From positions 124,001-188,000 of the forward strand of contig RXGA01000002.1 of assembly GCA_004028775.1 (NCBI GenBank): a DNA stretch of 64,000 nt, read 5' to 3'. The position numbers and the translations under genes were made by a program. How positions within the stretch are numbered: position 1 is the first letter of the stretch; each line of letters opens with the position of its first letter. Below are positions 7,730 through 15,813 of this stretch, piece by piece. This stretch comes from Candidatus Methanosuratincola subterraneus (GTDB lineage Archaea; Thermoproteota; Methanomethylicia; Methanomethylicales; Methanomethylicaceae). Below the pieces are notes generated by a model. The model did no database searches. It worked only from the letters and a program-made list of their open reading frames with translations, and was not told where the DNA came from.

Positions 7730-8962
7730 TCATGCAGGCTGGCTTGCTCCGCACTCCCTGCAGAACTTTGCCACGATAGGTATGACGGCCCCACAGTTCG
7801 GGCATACTTTTGTATCTGCGCCTGAGGGCGGAGCGCTTCCGCAGCTCGGGCAGACCCTAGCATCGATAGGCATCCTCTGTCCGCAGACCATGCAGTACCG
7901 CTTCTTTTCAACGAAGGCAACTGTCGCTTGGGCGGATTGAAGTTCCTTTGACGATGCAGTCAAATTCACCTGACCCACGCGAATTGAAGATGACAGCTGG
8001 ACCCTTGCTGAGGATGCGCCTTTTGGAATGGTTACAGATTGCGGAATTGTACCGTCTGAGGCGGACAGGTGAACTTCTCTCACGACATCAGAGCTGATAG
8101 GCTTACCCTCTGAATCCACCAGCTCGACAACGACGTCTGTCGAGGAACGCCCGTCTGCAAATATCTCCTTCTTTTCAGGGATTATCCTCAGCGCTACTGG
8201 TCTAGGGGCAGGCGGCGGCTTTGGCTTCCTTCTCATCAGGAATGCGCCCGCTATCCCGAGAACAGCAACGACCGCAACAATCAAGATTACGTACTCCATG
8301 GGGAACCCGGATGGCGGGGGAGGGGCGACTACGAACTTTGCTGTGACGGTGCCAGGTCCGTTGATCGTAAGCGTTGTCACAGATGCGCTTGAGTTTTGGA
8401 CTGAGAGTGATCCAGTCGTGGTCCATCCATCAAAGTTGTACCCTGAGTTGGGTGTGGCTGAGATCACAAGAGCTGTGCCAGGCAGGTACCATCCTGAGGT
8501 GATATTCGCTGAGCCTCCTGCAGATGTGGCGTACTGCAAGTAGACCTCAGGGGAATAGTAAGCCATCATAGAGGTATTGGTTGTGATGAGTATTGTACCA
8601 CTCTGAGTCATGTTTGTTGTGAATGGCAGAAATATGCAAATTGGAGGTATCCCTGGCAAGCAACTGACAATCGTTGTTGTTTTCGAGGCATTGACAAATG
8701 CAAACCTGTAAGTCGAGTTGACCGTAACGTATTGCTGCCATGCATAAGTTGCATTTGTGCCGTTTGCCACGCTGAACTGCTTCGGCAGTTGCGAAGCAGC
8801 GACATTTGTTCCCATAAAATTGATTACGGTTCCAGTTGCGCCGCTACCTAGTCCAGAAGCATTTATCGTCACTGTTAAATTTTCAGCACGGACGGGGGAA
8901 AAGGAGATCAGCGCCAGAACAAAGATCAGCAAAAGAGGTATGGAAAAAGTTTTTTTGCGCAT
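7730..8962 (-). CDS. Membrane protein: secreted repeat domain, cytoplasmic Ig-like domain and two zinc ribbons
   Basis: A 410-residue protein. Residues 1-26 look like a signal peptide (cut near PVRA). Residues 27-215 are exported, rich in N-x-S/T sequons, and include a repeat-type domain around GYNFDGWTT. Residues 222-243 form one membrane helix followed by RRKPK, placing the rest in the cytoplasm. Residues 256-351 resemble a bacterial Ig-like (invasin-type) domain. Two CxxC-x10-CxxC zinc ribbons fill 357-374 and 387-404. Ig-like domains are normally extracellular, so the topology is odd. It is unlikely to belong to the injection system, although it lies beside it. Function unknown. Confidence 0.6.
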   Translation of the reverse strand: MRKKTFSIPLLLIFVLALISFSPVRAENLTVTINASGLGSGATGTVINFMGTNVAASQLPKQFSVANGTNATYAWQQYVTVNSTYRFAFVNASKTTTIVSCLPGIPPICIFLPFTTNMTQSGTILITTNTSMMAYYSPEVYLQYATSAGGSANITSGWYLPGTALVISATPNSGYNFDGWTTTGSLSVQNSSASVTTLTINGPGTVTAKFVVAPPPPSGFPMEYVILIVAVVAVLGIAGAFLMRRKPKPPPAPRPVALRIIPEKKEIFADGRSSTDVVVELVDSEGKPISSDVVREVHLSASDGTIPQSVTIPKGASSARVQLSSSIRVGQVNLTASSKELQSAQATVAFVEKKRYCMVCGQRMPIDARVCPSCGSAPPSGADTKVCPNCGAVIPIVAKFCRECGASQPA

Positions 8963-9047
8963 TTACAAGACCAGATATTAATTACTGAAAATGAGTATAT
9001 TATTTTTTCCAAAAAAAGAAAGGAGCACGGTCTTACAATTAACTGAG

Positions 9048-10037
9048 CTATTTCTCCTGACCCATCAGGCGCCTGACTTCCTTGCCAACCTTCTCTATCG
9101 GATGGTTCATCGTCTCTTCCATCAGGGCACTGAGGCGCTTCATGCTCGCTGCTGGATCAGACATCCATTCCTTTGCAAAGTTGCCGCTCGTGATGTTCCC
9201 GAGAACCCATTCCATCTTCCTCTTTGTATCGTCGTCAATGACCTTTGGACCGTAAACGAGCCCACCGTACTTGGCGGTGTCGCTGACGCCCTTGAGCATC
9301 TTCTCCATCCCGCCCTGGAAGATCAGGTCCATTATCAGCTTAGCCTCGTTGCATACCTCGAAATATGCAACCTCTGGCTGGTAGCCCTTCTCCGTCAAGA
9401 CCTCAAAACCTGTCTTTATGAGTTCCATGAGACCGCCGACCAAGACACACTGCTCACCGAAGATGTCGGTCTCAGTCTCCTCCTTGAATGTGGTCTTTAT
9501 GACCCCGGGTCTAGTCGATCCGATTCCCTTTGCCCACGCCAAGGTCTCAGCCCAAGCCTTCCCTGAGTAGTCCTGGTATACCGCGACTATTGAGGGGACG
9601 CCATATCCCTTCAGGTACTCCTCCCTAACCCTGACGCCAGGGCTCTTCGGTGCGACCATTATCACGTCGATATCCTTCGGGGGTTTCACGAGGCCGAAGT
9701 GGATGTTGAAGCCGTGAGACACGCCGAGGATCTTGCCAGCCTTCAGGTTCGGCGCGATCTCTGAGGCGTAAACTTCAGGCTGCCTCACGTCAGGTATCAG
9801 CATTATTATGAAGTCCGCAATCTTAGAGGCTTCAGCGACAGAGTACACATTGAATCCGTCTTGCTCAGCGACTTTCCAAGACTTGCTCCCCTTCTTCAAG
9901 CCTATGACCACGTCCAAGCCACTGTCTTTGAGGTTCAGGGCCTGGTGCCTGCCTTGGCTGCCATAGCCGAGAACTGCAATTTTCTTGCCTTTGAGTATAG
10001 AAAGATCTGCGTCATTGTCCTTGTATATGGTTACCAT
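9048..10037 (-). CDS. ilvC: Ketol-acid reductoisomerase
   Basis: A 329-residue class I enzyme converting acetolactate to dihydroxyisovalerate (and the isoleucine counterpart) with NAD(P)H and Mg. Visible are the Rossmann motif GYGSQGRHQALNL, the cofactor loop GLKKGSKSW, the archaeal form of the substrate motif APKSPGVRVREEY, and acidic metal ligands around ETETDIFGEQ. ATG 10037 is chosen over a start nine bases upstream because GGTGAG precedes it. A TATA-like TTTATAAA lies about 36 bases before the ATG, so it appears to have its own promoter, separate from ilvBN. Confidence 0.96.
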   Translation of the reverse strand: MVTIYKDNDADLSILKGKKIAVLGYGSQGRHQALNLKDSGLDVVIGLKKGSKSWKVAEQDGFNVYSVAEASKIADFIIMLIPDVRQPEVYASEIAPNLKAGKILGVSHGFNIHFGLVKPPKDIDVIMVAPKSPGVRVREEYLKGYGVPSIVAVYQDYSGKAWAETLAWAKGIGSTRPGVIKTTFKEETETDIFGEQCVLVGGLMELIKTGFEVLTEKGYQPEVAYFEVCNEAKLIMDLIFQGGMEKMLKGVSDTAKYGGLVYGPKVIDDDTKRKMEWVLGNITSGNFAKEWMSDPAASMKRLSALMEETMNHPIEKVGKEVRRLMGQEK

Positions 10038-10261
10038 ACATCTCACCGGAATTTGAATATACTTTGCTGTTTATAAATATGACCAAAATTGACGCGTTAA
10101 AATCAAACTCTACATCGAATCCGCCTGTAACGAAGGAAAAAACCAATCAACTGCTGCGGTGCACGAGGGCAATTAAACCGCAAATGCTGCCTCATTGTTG
10201 CAAATACTATTTTCAGCCCACCTACAAAGTCAACAAACCTGAAAAAAAGAAGAGGTTTTGT

Positions 10262-10483
10262 TTAGGCGCTCTTCTTGGTTACGTTCTTGGTGCCGCACAG
10301 CGGGCACATGGTGACCTTGTAGTCAGCCCAGAATTTGTGGTTCTTCTCGCACTCGTATTTGACGAGGTCCTTGCGTTCATATTCGGTGCAAACCTTCTCA
10401 GTGGTGCCACAGTATGGACATGGGGTCGCGTCGGTGAAGTACCACCAAGTGTGCCCGTTTATGCATCCGCACATGTAGCCCAT
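10262..10483 (-). CDS. Small double zinc-ribbon protein
   Basis: A 73-residue protein with paired cysteines: CGC near the start with CPYC around 22-25, then CTEYERKDLVKYEC and CPLC, suggesting two zinc ribbons. ATG 10483 is chosen because GAGGAGAT lies six bases upstream; a longer frame extends to 10558 but has no such signal. It sits between ilvN and ilvC on the same strand, with about 100 bases before it containing a T-rich TATA-like stretch. Proteins of this kind often bind nucleic acid or act as adaptors; function is unknown. Confidence 0.7.
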   Translation of the reverse strand: MGYMCGCINGHTWWYFTDATPCPYCGTTEKVCTEYERKDLVKYECEKNHKFWADYKVTMCPLCGTKNVTKKSA

Positions 10484-10587
10484 TGAGATCTCCTCTGGAA
10501 TCATATTCGAACTGAGAAAATAAAACATTTGCCTTTTTTCCCGTTTGTGGGGGGGCACCAGTGAAAAAATAAAGATTCACAAGACGA

Positions 10588-11085
10588 TCAGTCAACTATC
10601 GAAGTGGACCTGGCTCCTCTAGAGAGGGCGACTATCCCAGTCTTTGCCATTTCGATTATCCCAAAGCCCTTCATGAGGTCAAGGAATGCCTGGATTTTCC
10701 TCGGCTGCCCGACAACCTCTATTACAAGCGAGTCCTTCGAGGCATCGATCACCCGCGCCCTGAAGATGTTGATGTAGTTAAGGATGTCAGAACGTTTCGC
10801 CGGATCGGTCGCAGAAACCTTCACAAGAGCCAGCTCCCTGAATGCAGAGTCTTCGGGGTCAAGCTCGCTGATCTTGATTACGTCAGGGATCTTGCTGAGC
10901 TGCTTGACCAGCTGCTCGACGATCGCAGGATTTCCTCTCATTGTGATGGTTATCCTCGAGATATTGTCCTTCTCGGTTCCTCCAACCGTTATTGTGGCTA
11001 TGTTGAATCCGCGTCTCCTGATAAGCGAGGCAACTTTGAAGAGCACGCCCGGCCTGTCCTCGACGAGTGCAGATATTATGCGCAT
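10588..11085 (-). CDS. ilvN: Acetolactate synthase regulatory subunit
   Basis: A 165-residue regulatory subunit with an N-terminal ACT domain (residues 1-75: MRIISALVEDRPGVLFKVAS, then RRRGFNIATITVG) and the C-terminal IlvN domain. It binds branched-chain amino acids and both activates and feedback-inhibits the catalytic subunit. The start at 11085 is 7 bases after the ilvB stop, and the ACT domain begins directly there; a longer frame to 11175 would overlap ilvB heavily and is rejected. Length is normal. Confidence 0.95.
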   Translation of the reverse strand: MRIISALVEDRPGVLFKVASLIRRRGFNIATITVGGTEKDNISRITITMRGNPAIVEQLVKQLSKIPDVIKISELDPEDSAFRELALVKVSATDPAKRSDILNYINIFRARVIDASKDSLVIEVVGQPRKIQAFLDLMKGFGIIEMAKTGIVALSRGARSTSIVD

Positions 11086-11092
11086 GCCGTCT

Positions 11093-12796
11093 TCAGCCAA
11101 ACCAGACCACCTCCCTGAGCGTCTTGCCAGGAGGAACCATCGGGAGCACCTTCTCGTCCTGCGAGACAGGGACATCTATCACAACAGGCATTTCGGCAGA
11201 GACGCTCCTTCTTATCGCCGACTCGAGCTCACTGTAGCTCTCCACCCTGATCCCTTCTGCCCCGTATGCCTCCGCAAGCTTGGCAAAGTCAGGAACCGCC
11301 CCCAGATCCGTCTCTGAGTAGCGCTTGTCGCAGAACATGCACTGCCACTGCCTGACCATCCCAAGCACCCGGTTGTCCATCACCAAGGTTACGGTCGGGA
11401 TCCGCTCTACCACAGCAGTGGCCAGATCCTGCTCGGTCATCAAGAAGCTCCCGTCGCCGTCTATGTTGAAGACGGGCCTTTCAGGGCATGCAACCTTGAC
11501 GCCCAACGAAGCCGGGAACCCGAAACCCATGGCCCCCAACCCCCCAGAGGTGATGAACGTGCGCGGTTCTAACACCTGGAAATGAAGGGCCGCCCACATC
11601 TGGTTTTGCCCCACTCCTGTGGTAATGATCGACCTTTCAGGTATGCAGGCGCGGAGGATCTTCATTATTCGCTTGGGGCTGAGGGACCCCTTTGCTTCTT
11701 CGCTGTTGTAGAATTCCTTGTACTTCTCCTTAAGCTCGGCTATCCTTTTCGACCATTCGTTCTCTTTCTTCCTTATCCCCACCTCGAGCAGGCGGTCAGC
11801 GATTGCCGCAATGGCCTTCCGCGCGTCAGCCACGATTGGGACATCGACACCCAAGTTCTTCCCTATCTCCGCAGGGTCAATGTCTATGTGTATTATCCTG
11901 GCGTTCTCGCCGAATTTTTCCATCCTGCCCACAGTCCGGTCATTGAAGCGCATGCCCACTGCTATGATGAGGTCAGCCTCTTCCGCGGCCATGTTTGCCT
12001 CCCCTTTCCCGTGCATCCCAATCATACCAAGCGAGAGAGGGTGGACTTCAGGGATTGCCCCCTTTCCCATCAGGGTTGTCGCTACCGGAGCGGGCATCGT
12101 CTCGGCGAGCCTCACGAGCTCAGCGCTTGCGTTTGAAGCAATCACTCCCCCTCCGGCTATTATGAGCGGGCGCTCAGACTCGAGTATGAGGCCTACAGCC
12201 CGCTTTATCGAATAGGGATGGGGATCGCCGCTTTTCACAACGTACCCGCCTATCCTGACCTTCTCTGCCTCCATATAGTCGACCTCCTCGTAGAAGACGT
12301 CCTTCGGGATGTCGACCAATACAGGGCCCTTCCGGTTTGTGTTTGCAAGCATGAAGGCAGCCCTTACGGTATCGGGTATTTCTGAGGCCCGTGTTATCTG
12401 GAAGGCATACTTGGTGATCGGGGTGACTATTCCCACAATGTCAGCCTCCTGGAAGGCATCCTTCCCGATCATGGAACGGGGGACTTGCCCCGTTATCGCA
12501 ACGACTGGTGAGCTGTCCATATGCGCGACGGCTATCCCCGTCACAAGGTTTGTAGCACCGGGGCCGCTTGTGGCAGTGCATACGCCAGGTATGCCTTTCG
12601 CCCTCGCGTATCCGTCGGCCATGTGCGCAGCGCACTGCTCATGGCGGGCAAGTATGTGCCTCAGATCCCCCTTCTCAGCGCATTCGTAAAGAGCGTCGTA
12701 GAAAGGTATTGTGGAGCCCCCAGGTATGCCGAAGATCACTTCGACCTTCTCGTCCTTCAGCGCCTCCACTAAGGCTTTAGCTCCTGAAACCCTCAT
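11093..12796 (-). CDS. ilvB: Acetolactate synthase catalytic subunit
   Basis: A 567-residue thiamine-diphosphate enzyme joining two pyruvates, or pyruvate and 2-oxobutyrate. The N-terminal PYR domain shows FGIPGGSTIPFYDAL and RHEQCAAHMADGYARA with the catalytic Glu, the centre is the FAD-binding domain, and the C-terminal PP domain has the GDGSFLMTEQDL Mg/ThDP motif. ATG 12796 is preceded by GGAGGGG; the TTG just before it is not needed. It heads the ilvBN unit and is preceded by a leader of about 140 bases with short open frames. It supplies the IlvC substrate. Confidence 0.96.
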   Translation of the reverse strand: MRVSGAKALVEALKDEKVEVIFGIPGGSTIPFYDALYECAEKGDLRHILARHEQCAAHMADGYARAKGIPGVCTATSGPGATNLVTGIAVAHMDSSPVVAITGQVPRSMIGKDAFQEADIVGIVTPITKYAFQITRASEIPDTVRAAFMLANTNRKGPVLVDIPKDVFYEEVDYMEAEKVRIGGYVVKSGDPHPYSIKRAVGLILESERPLIIAGGGVIASNASAELVRLAETMPAPVATTLMGKGAIPEVHPLSLGMIGMHGKGEANMAAEEADLIIAVGMRFNDRTVGRMEKFGENARIIHIDIDPAEIGKNLGVDVPIVADARKAIAAIADRLLEVGIRKKENEWSKRIAELKEKYKEFYNSEEAKGSLSPKRIMKILRACIPERSIITTGVGQNQMWAALHFQVLEPRTFITSGGLGAMGFGFPASLGVKVACPERPVFNIDGDGSFLMTEQDLATAVVERIPTVTLVMDNRVLGMVRQWQCMFCDKRYSETDLGAVPDFAKLAEAYGAEGIRVESYSELESAIRRSVSAEMPVVIDVPVSQDEKVLPMVPPGKTLREVVWFG

Positions 12797-12811
12797 CAAA
12801 GCCCCTCCTGA

Positions 12812-12970
12812 TCACCATAAGAATTCTGTTTGCAGATATGAGAGGACTGCTGCGAGGTGGAACAGCTTCAAATGGCAGACGATCAGGTATGAATGAATAG
12901 AAGGCAGGCACCAGCAGTACTCCTCATCACTATCACTTAGTTCCATAAATAACGGGGCTTTTTATATAAA
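12812..12970 (-). promoter_or_regulatory. ilvB promoter and leader with short open reading frames
   Basis: Reading leftwards, a TATA-like TTTATATA lies at about 12961-12970, which would place the transcript start near 12940 and leave a leader of roughly 140 bases before ilvB. The leader holds a complete 44-codon frame (ATG 12946, stop ending at 12812) rich in Leu, Val and Ile, and a nested 14-codon frame (ATG 12927, stop ending at 12883) encoding MRSTAGACLLFIHT. The longer frame's ATG may lie upstream of the transcript start, so the shorter one is the better candidate leader peptide. No clear terminator hairpin was found. Confidence 0.3.
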
Positions 12971-13070
12971 TATTTCTTATTTGAACCACGAGAGGTTGTA
13001 AAGCGCCACGGGCAACTCTCGTAGCGAACTTATTGAAGCTAAAAACAAAAAAAGTAGAGGATCCGTCAAG

Positions 13071-13481
13071 CTAGGCTATCTTCTTGCCAGCCTCGTAGCT
13101 TGCGCTCTGGTTCCAAACTTCCTTGGGCTCGAGCACCCAGACGCCCCTCGCAGAGAGGCCGATCTTTTTTAGCTCCAAATTCATCCTGTCAACAATCGCC
13201 CCAGAAGTCAGGTAATCCTTAACCTCTGCCCTGATCTCGTATGAGGTCATCTCCTTCGTGACCAGGAGGGATACAAGCTCCCTCGATTTTTTCATGTTCT
13301 CCATGTTGCTGCTGCTCCTCTTCATCAATATTGCGCCTACAACTATTGTGTTTGGATCTGGTGCCATCAGGCTGCCGACGTGGATCATGTGGACATGCCC
13401 ATCAGGGGTCTTTGTTCCAAGTATTTTTGAGGCCCGCGGATCGTTGAGGATCTTCATTACATCTGCAGGTAAAGCTACCAC
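13071..13481 (-). CDS. Pyridoxamine 5'-phosphate oxidase-like FMN-binding protein
   Basis: A 136-residue protein with the split beta-barrel pattern of the PNPOx-like family: VMKILNDPRASKILGTKTPDG, HMIHVGSLMAPDPNTIVVG and ELVSLLVTK, followed by a helical and strand tail. Such proteins bind FMN or F420 as small redox enzymes; the substrate is unknown. The start is GTG 13481. A/T-rich sequence at 13520-13550 is shared with the divergent regulator gene to its right and probably holds both promoters. Confidence 0.65.
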   Translation of the reverse strand: MVALPADVMKILNDPRASKILGTKTPDGHVHMIHVGSLMAPDPNTIVVGAILMKRSSSNMENMKKSRELVSLLVTKEMTSYEIRAEVKDYLTSGAIVDRMNLELKKIGLSARGVWVLEPKEVWNQSASYEAGKKIA

Positions 13482-13560
13482 AAAATTACCCCCGCTATTA
13501 ATACCCCTGCAGTAGATATAAGTATTACTTTTTAATATTTAATTATTAAAGTGATCCCGG

Positions 13561-14442
13561 TTGGAAACGAAACTGCTTGAAGAAATCGAAGGGCTAAGGA
13601 ATGAGATAAGGGCGCTGGGGAGGGATTTTGGCAAGATCAGGTATGAAGACCTCCGCCGGGCTTTCTGTGACGAGGTCAGGGCACTAGTCGGCATAGAAAC
13701 CCAAGGGTTGCTCAACCCCGAGATGAATGGCATTGGCAGAACTTCGGAATGCGAGATTAAGGAGCACTGCTTCGACAAAGTGAGAGAGACGATCGAGGGT
13801 GGGCTCAGACGGTTTGCAAGGGGCGACACGACGGGCGCGCTGCTCCTCCTGAGTCAGTTGGAAGTATTGATCGAATCCTCTGAAAGGCCCTGCCTCGACG
13901 CAGCCTGCACGGAGAGAGTTTTGAGCCTTACAAAAGAAGTCAAGATCCTGATAACTGTGTTTGACACCACGCTCGGATCCAATTGCAGCCGGGACTCCTC
14001 GGATCAGCCCAACAATGCCATCACGGGTAAAACAAAGACGAATGGATCGCCAGAACCCATCGAGATCGAGAATGCCCTGATGCCGCTCTCGAACAGGTGG
14101 AGGATTATCTTGCTGAGGCTGCTCAGCCAAGGGAGCATGAAGTTCACAGAGATGAGCAGAACTCTTGGCTTGAGGACTGGGCACCTCCAGTTCCATTTGA
14201 GGGCGCTAGCAAAGGAGGGATATTTGGCAGTGGACAGGGTGAACAAAAATTACACGATAACAGAAAGAGGGAGGGCAGCACTTTCATGGGCAGAGGCATT
14301 CGCTTCAATGCTCAGTAATGGAGCGCCGAGCGCTTCTAACCTCTCTAAAGCCCCCGCCGAAGCCCCCACAGCCTCCGAAACTAATAGATCCCCTTCTGCC
14401 ATCCAAAAGGATGCAAGCACAGATCATAGGCCTGAGGATTGA
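13561..14442 (+). CDS. Winged-helix transcriptional regulator with long N-terminal region
   Basis: A 293-residue protein whose residues about 165-245 form an ArsR-like winged helix (LSNRWRIILLRLLSQGSMKF, TGHLQFHLRALAKEGYLAVD). Residues 1-150 are helical with several cysteines (for example CLDAACTERV) and may sense a ligand or metal, or mediate dimers. The last 40 residues are low-complexity Pro/Ala/Ser. The start is taken as TTG 13561 because no upstream ATG is in frame. It is divergent from the PNPOx-like gene. Its target is unknown. Confidence 0.65.
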   Translation: METKLLEEIEGLRNEIRALGRDFGKIRYEDLRRAFCDEVRALVGIETQGLLNPEMNGIGRTSECEIKEHCFDKVRETIEGGLRRFARGDTTGALLLLSQLEVLIESSERPCLDAACTERVLSLTKEVKILITVFDTTLGSNCSRDSSDQPNNAITGKTKTNGSPEPIEIENALMPLSNRWRIILLRLLSQGSMKFTEMSRTLGLRTGHLQFHLRALAKEGYLAVDRVNKNYTITERGRAALSWAEAFASMLSNGAPSASNLSKAPAEAPTASETNRSPSAIQKDASTDHRPED

Positions 14443-14547
14443 GCGGATCCCAGGCTTGAAATGAACTTGAATCGCGCCCTGAATCAGCCTAATCTTGGGG
14501 AGCTTGTTAACGATTGTGAATCCAAGGGGGATGGAAAAAATAGAAAA

Positions 14548-14853
14548 TCAGTAAATCTTGCCTTTGATGACAGCGGTCGGATGGATCACGATCACACCTG
14601 CATCCTTGTAAAGCGAACCGTTGACCTTCCCGTACAATTTCAGCTCGCCGCCGTGGTTGTGAACGTCGCCCTCGACCTCGCCGTAGAGTTCGACATAAGA
14701 TCCCCTTTCGAGGATCACGTCCTGCTTGACTATCCCATTGAGTATGAGCTTGCCGCCGTTTGAAACGACTGCACTCCCCGTTATGGTGCCATTCACCGTA
14801 AGCTCCTCGGCTACCTTAATATCACCCTCTATCTTCTTGTTCTCAATCCGCAT
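14548..14853 (-). CDS. Bactofilin-like polymer-forming protein
   Basis: A 101-residue protein made almost wholly of short repeating beta strands with glycines (DIKVAEELTVNGTITGSAVV, KLILNGIVKQDVILERG, YVELYGEVEGDVHNHGGELK), the pattern of a bactofilin-type beta-helix. Bactofilins self-assemble into filaments near the membrane. ATG 14853 and GTG 14862 are both possible starts. The upstream 14863-14988 region is extremely A/T-rich with many TATA-like words. Archaeal members are little studied, so a scaffold role is inferred only from the fold. Confidence 0.65.
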   Translation of the reverse strand: MRIENKKIEGDIKVAEELTVNGTITGSAVVSNGGKLILNGIVKQDVILERGSYVELYGEVEGDVHNHGGELKLYGKVNGSLYKDAGVIVIHPTAVIKGKIY

Positions 14854-14988
14854 TCCAATCACTGTTAAATAGAATATTAACCAACACTCTTAAAAACTCG
14901 CTATATATACCAAAATATAGTGAATATATTTTTTATTTATATTCGAAAAAATTATTAATTTTTTATCATTAAAAATACTACATATATT

Positions 14989-15774
14989 TTATATATACTG
15001 ATTCCTGCCCTGGCCGTTAGCCCCGTCCCCCTTACGGATCCTGCGCATCACTCCGATTGGAGGGAAACGGAAAATGCCTATTCCGTCCTCCACCGCGAGC
15101 GGCACGAATTCATCTATGTCTGATTTTCGCAGGTAAGGAGATAGCAAATCCTCACGATCTATCTCATTTATCCCGGAGCCTGCCGAAAGTGGGGAAAATG
15201 CAGGCAGCACCACGAGCCGCTTGCCCCTGCACTTCCCGACAAGGAAGCACTTGAACTTGTATCTGGCGCCCGAGGAGTCCAATGAAGAGACTGCAGGGTG
15301 CTCGTGGCCGATTAAGATGACTTTGGCATTCTCAGGCAGATCCATCTCCAAATGTCCGTGCGTAAGCACGATGTGGTCCATCATCAGAAAATGCTCGTGC
15401 AGGTGGACGCCATACCTTGAAAGAATAGCGATGACGTAGTTGTCGTGGTTGCCGCGCACCACATGGGTCTCCACACCCATAGCCCCAAGTGTTTCGAGCA
15501 GGTCTTTGACCTCAACCCACTCCTGTGGCGAGGGCTTCCCGAATTCATGTTTCAAGTCCCCTAGAATCGCCAGTTTCTTGGCGCCTGTAGCCCTGAGCAG
15601 CTCTTCGATCCTATTGCGGATGGCGGTATAGGAGTTCTGGGGCAGGAAGACTCCTTTCTGACCCAGGGAGCTCTCGTACCCTATGTGGAGGTCTGCGATA
15701 ACCAGTGTTCCATACTTGGGGAGGAATAATGCAGGGTGCGCCCCGACTGTAATTCCGTCCTTGAATATCTTCAT
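14989..15774 (-). CDS. Calcineurin-like metallophosphoesterase
   Basis: A 261-residue phosphoesterase with the metal-binding motifs in order: IADLHIGYE (DxH), LAILGDLKHEFG (GD), VVRGNHDNY (GNHD), LTHGH and LIGHEHPAV (GHxH). It matches the archaeal/DNA-ligase-associated metallophosphoesterase group acting on nucleic acids or nucleotides, with substrate unknown. ATG 15774 begins directly in the conserved MKIFKDG sequence. The last 25 residues are basic. A short gap separates it from the LeuA-like gene on the same strand. Confidence 0.85.
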   Translation of the reverse strand: MKIFKDGITVGAHPALFLPKYGTLVIADLHIGYESSLGQKGVFLPQNSYTAIRNRIEELLRATGAKKLAILGDLKHEFGKPSPQEWVEVKDLLETLGAMGVETHVVRGNHDNYVIAILSRYGVHLHEHFLMMDHIVLTHGHLEMDLPENAKVILIGHEHPAVSSLDSSGARYKFKCFLVGKCRGKRLVVLPAFSPLSAGSGINEIDREDLLSPYLRKSDIDEFVPLAVEDGIGIFRFPPIGVMRRIRKGDGANGQGRNQYI

Positions 15775-15813
15775 GGTTCAACAAAATAAAAAAGGTGATT
15801 AAATTATTGTTTC

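Noticed and set aside
10038-10261. RNA gene in the ilvC upstream gap
   Set aside because: No cloverleaf or conserved box was found; it is best read as the ilvC promoter plus a tail of A/T-rich sequence.
10784-11317. + strand frame opposite ilvN and ilvB
   Set aside because: Overlaps two certain genes on the other strand and shows no family pattern.
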